NCBI RefSeq assembly: GCF_014646235.1 | Contig: NZ_BMNB01000014.1 | Span: forward strand, 107,234-171,233 | Length of the DNA stretch: 64,000 nucleotides | Direction of reading: 5' to 3' | Source: Micromonospora sonchi | Lineage (GTDB): Bacteria; Actinomycetota; Actinomycetes; Mycobacteriales; Micromonosporaceae | Shown here: positions 63,933-64,000 of the stretch, in pieces | How the letters are laid out: every line of letters begins with the position of its first letter | Numbering within the stretch: position 1 is the stretch's first letter | Program-made: the position numbers and the translations under genes | Notes under the pieces: generated by a model | What the model was told of the DNA's origin: nothing | Seen by the model: the letters and a program-made list of their open reading frames with translations, nothing else | Database searches by the model: none

Positions 63933-64000
63933 AGGTCAACCGCGGTCACGTCCGGCGGCTCTGCCTCACCCCCGCCCAGTGCGCCGTACTGGACAAGCAG
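63929..64000 (+). CDS. TnpB-type (IS605 OrfB) protein, N-terminal 24 residues only
   Basis: GTG 63929 overlaps the tnpA stop (GTGA). VKVNRGHVRRLCLTPAQCAVLDKQ is the standard TnpB opening (MKVNR...RLYPT-Q...L). The gene runs off the window, so intactness of the RuvC-like nuclease cannot be judged. Confidence 0.75.
   Translation, partial: MKVNRGHVRRLCLTPAQCAVLDKQ

Larger units (their letters stand above)
63640..64000 (+). mobile_element. IS200/IS605-type element, left part
   Basis: Contains a tnpA remnant and the start of tnpB in the usual tandem order. Upstream hairpins at 63644-63663 (CTGCCG/CGGCAG) and 63681-63701 (CGTCCA/TGGACG) fit the subterminal hairpin of such elements, which lack inverted terminal repeats. 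The exact left end cannot be fixed and the right end is outside the window. Confidence 0.7.

Overview
The window is high-GC actinobacterial DNA. Actinomycete families (GlgE, DUF397/Scr1-type regulator pair, second type IIA topoisomerase, c-di-AMP riboswitch in front of a cell-wall enzyme), frequent GTG/TTG starts, and an intergenic AGGAAGGGCCCCTTNTTAAC-type repeat point to Micromonosporaceae, most likely Micromonospora. The genus is an inference; no rRNA marker is present.

Layout. 0-3.5 kb: end of glgE and complete glgB (alpha-glucan synthesis). 3.5-11.9 kb: mostly housekeeping or unassigned genes: a secreted duplicated-domain protein, an App1-type phosphatase, a GT-C membrane glycosyltransferase, YaaA, a TAXI lipoprotein convergent with a two-component system. 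11.9-34.8 kb and 41.6-51.8 kb: a large cell-envelope glycopolymer locus. 34.8-41.5 kb: an accessory block inside that locus (palindromes, a 15-unit hexanucleotide tandem repeat, two HTH regulator modules, a SipW-type signal peptidase with three exported cargo proteins). 51.8-62.8 kb: Rieske/DUF2231 protein, NCS2 permease, secreted lectin-esterase, ParC and ParE, hydrolase and two unassigned proteins. 62.8-64 kb: a decayed DUF72 gene and the left part of an IS200/IS605-type element that runs off the window.

How the envelope genes fit together. Three activated building blocks can be traced. (1) A WbpA/WbpB/WbpE/WbpD-like set (dehydrogenase at 12.6 kb, oxidoreductase at 21.6 kb, aminotransferase at 22.6 kb, acetyltransferase at 11.9 kb) would make a UDP-2,3-diacetamido-dideoxy-glucuronate. 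(2) A TarI-TarJ type fusion (26.5 kb) would make CDP-ribitol, next to a TagF/TarL-like polyol-phosphate transferase and a TagG/TagH-type ABC exporter. (3) Six genes cover every step from UDP-GlcNAc to CMP-pseudaminic acid: pseI at 33.7 kb, and pseH, pseB, pseC, pseF, pseG at 44.4-51.8 kb. Several glycosyltransferases, an acyltransferase-3 and one unrecognised protein (47.3 kb) are candidates for assembly and decoration. Together this predicts a teichoic or teichulosonic-type wall polymer.

The most unusual parts are an operon encoding a dedicated acyl carrier protein, an AMP-forming ligase, an SDR reductase and a phosphopantetheinyl-transferase-like protein, running divergently from pseH across 43 bases; and a SipW-type signal peptidase fused to an LPxTG-anchored ectodomain. 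Start sites were chosen from Shine-Dalgarno spacing, GTGA/ATGA overlaps and family N-termini; functions rest on recognised motifs, not on database searches.
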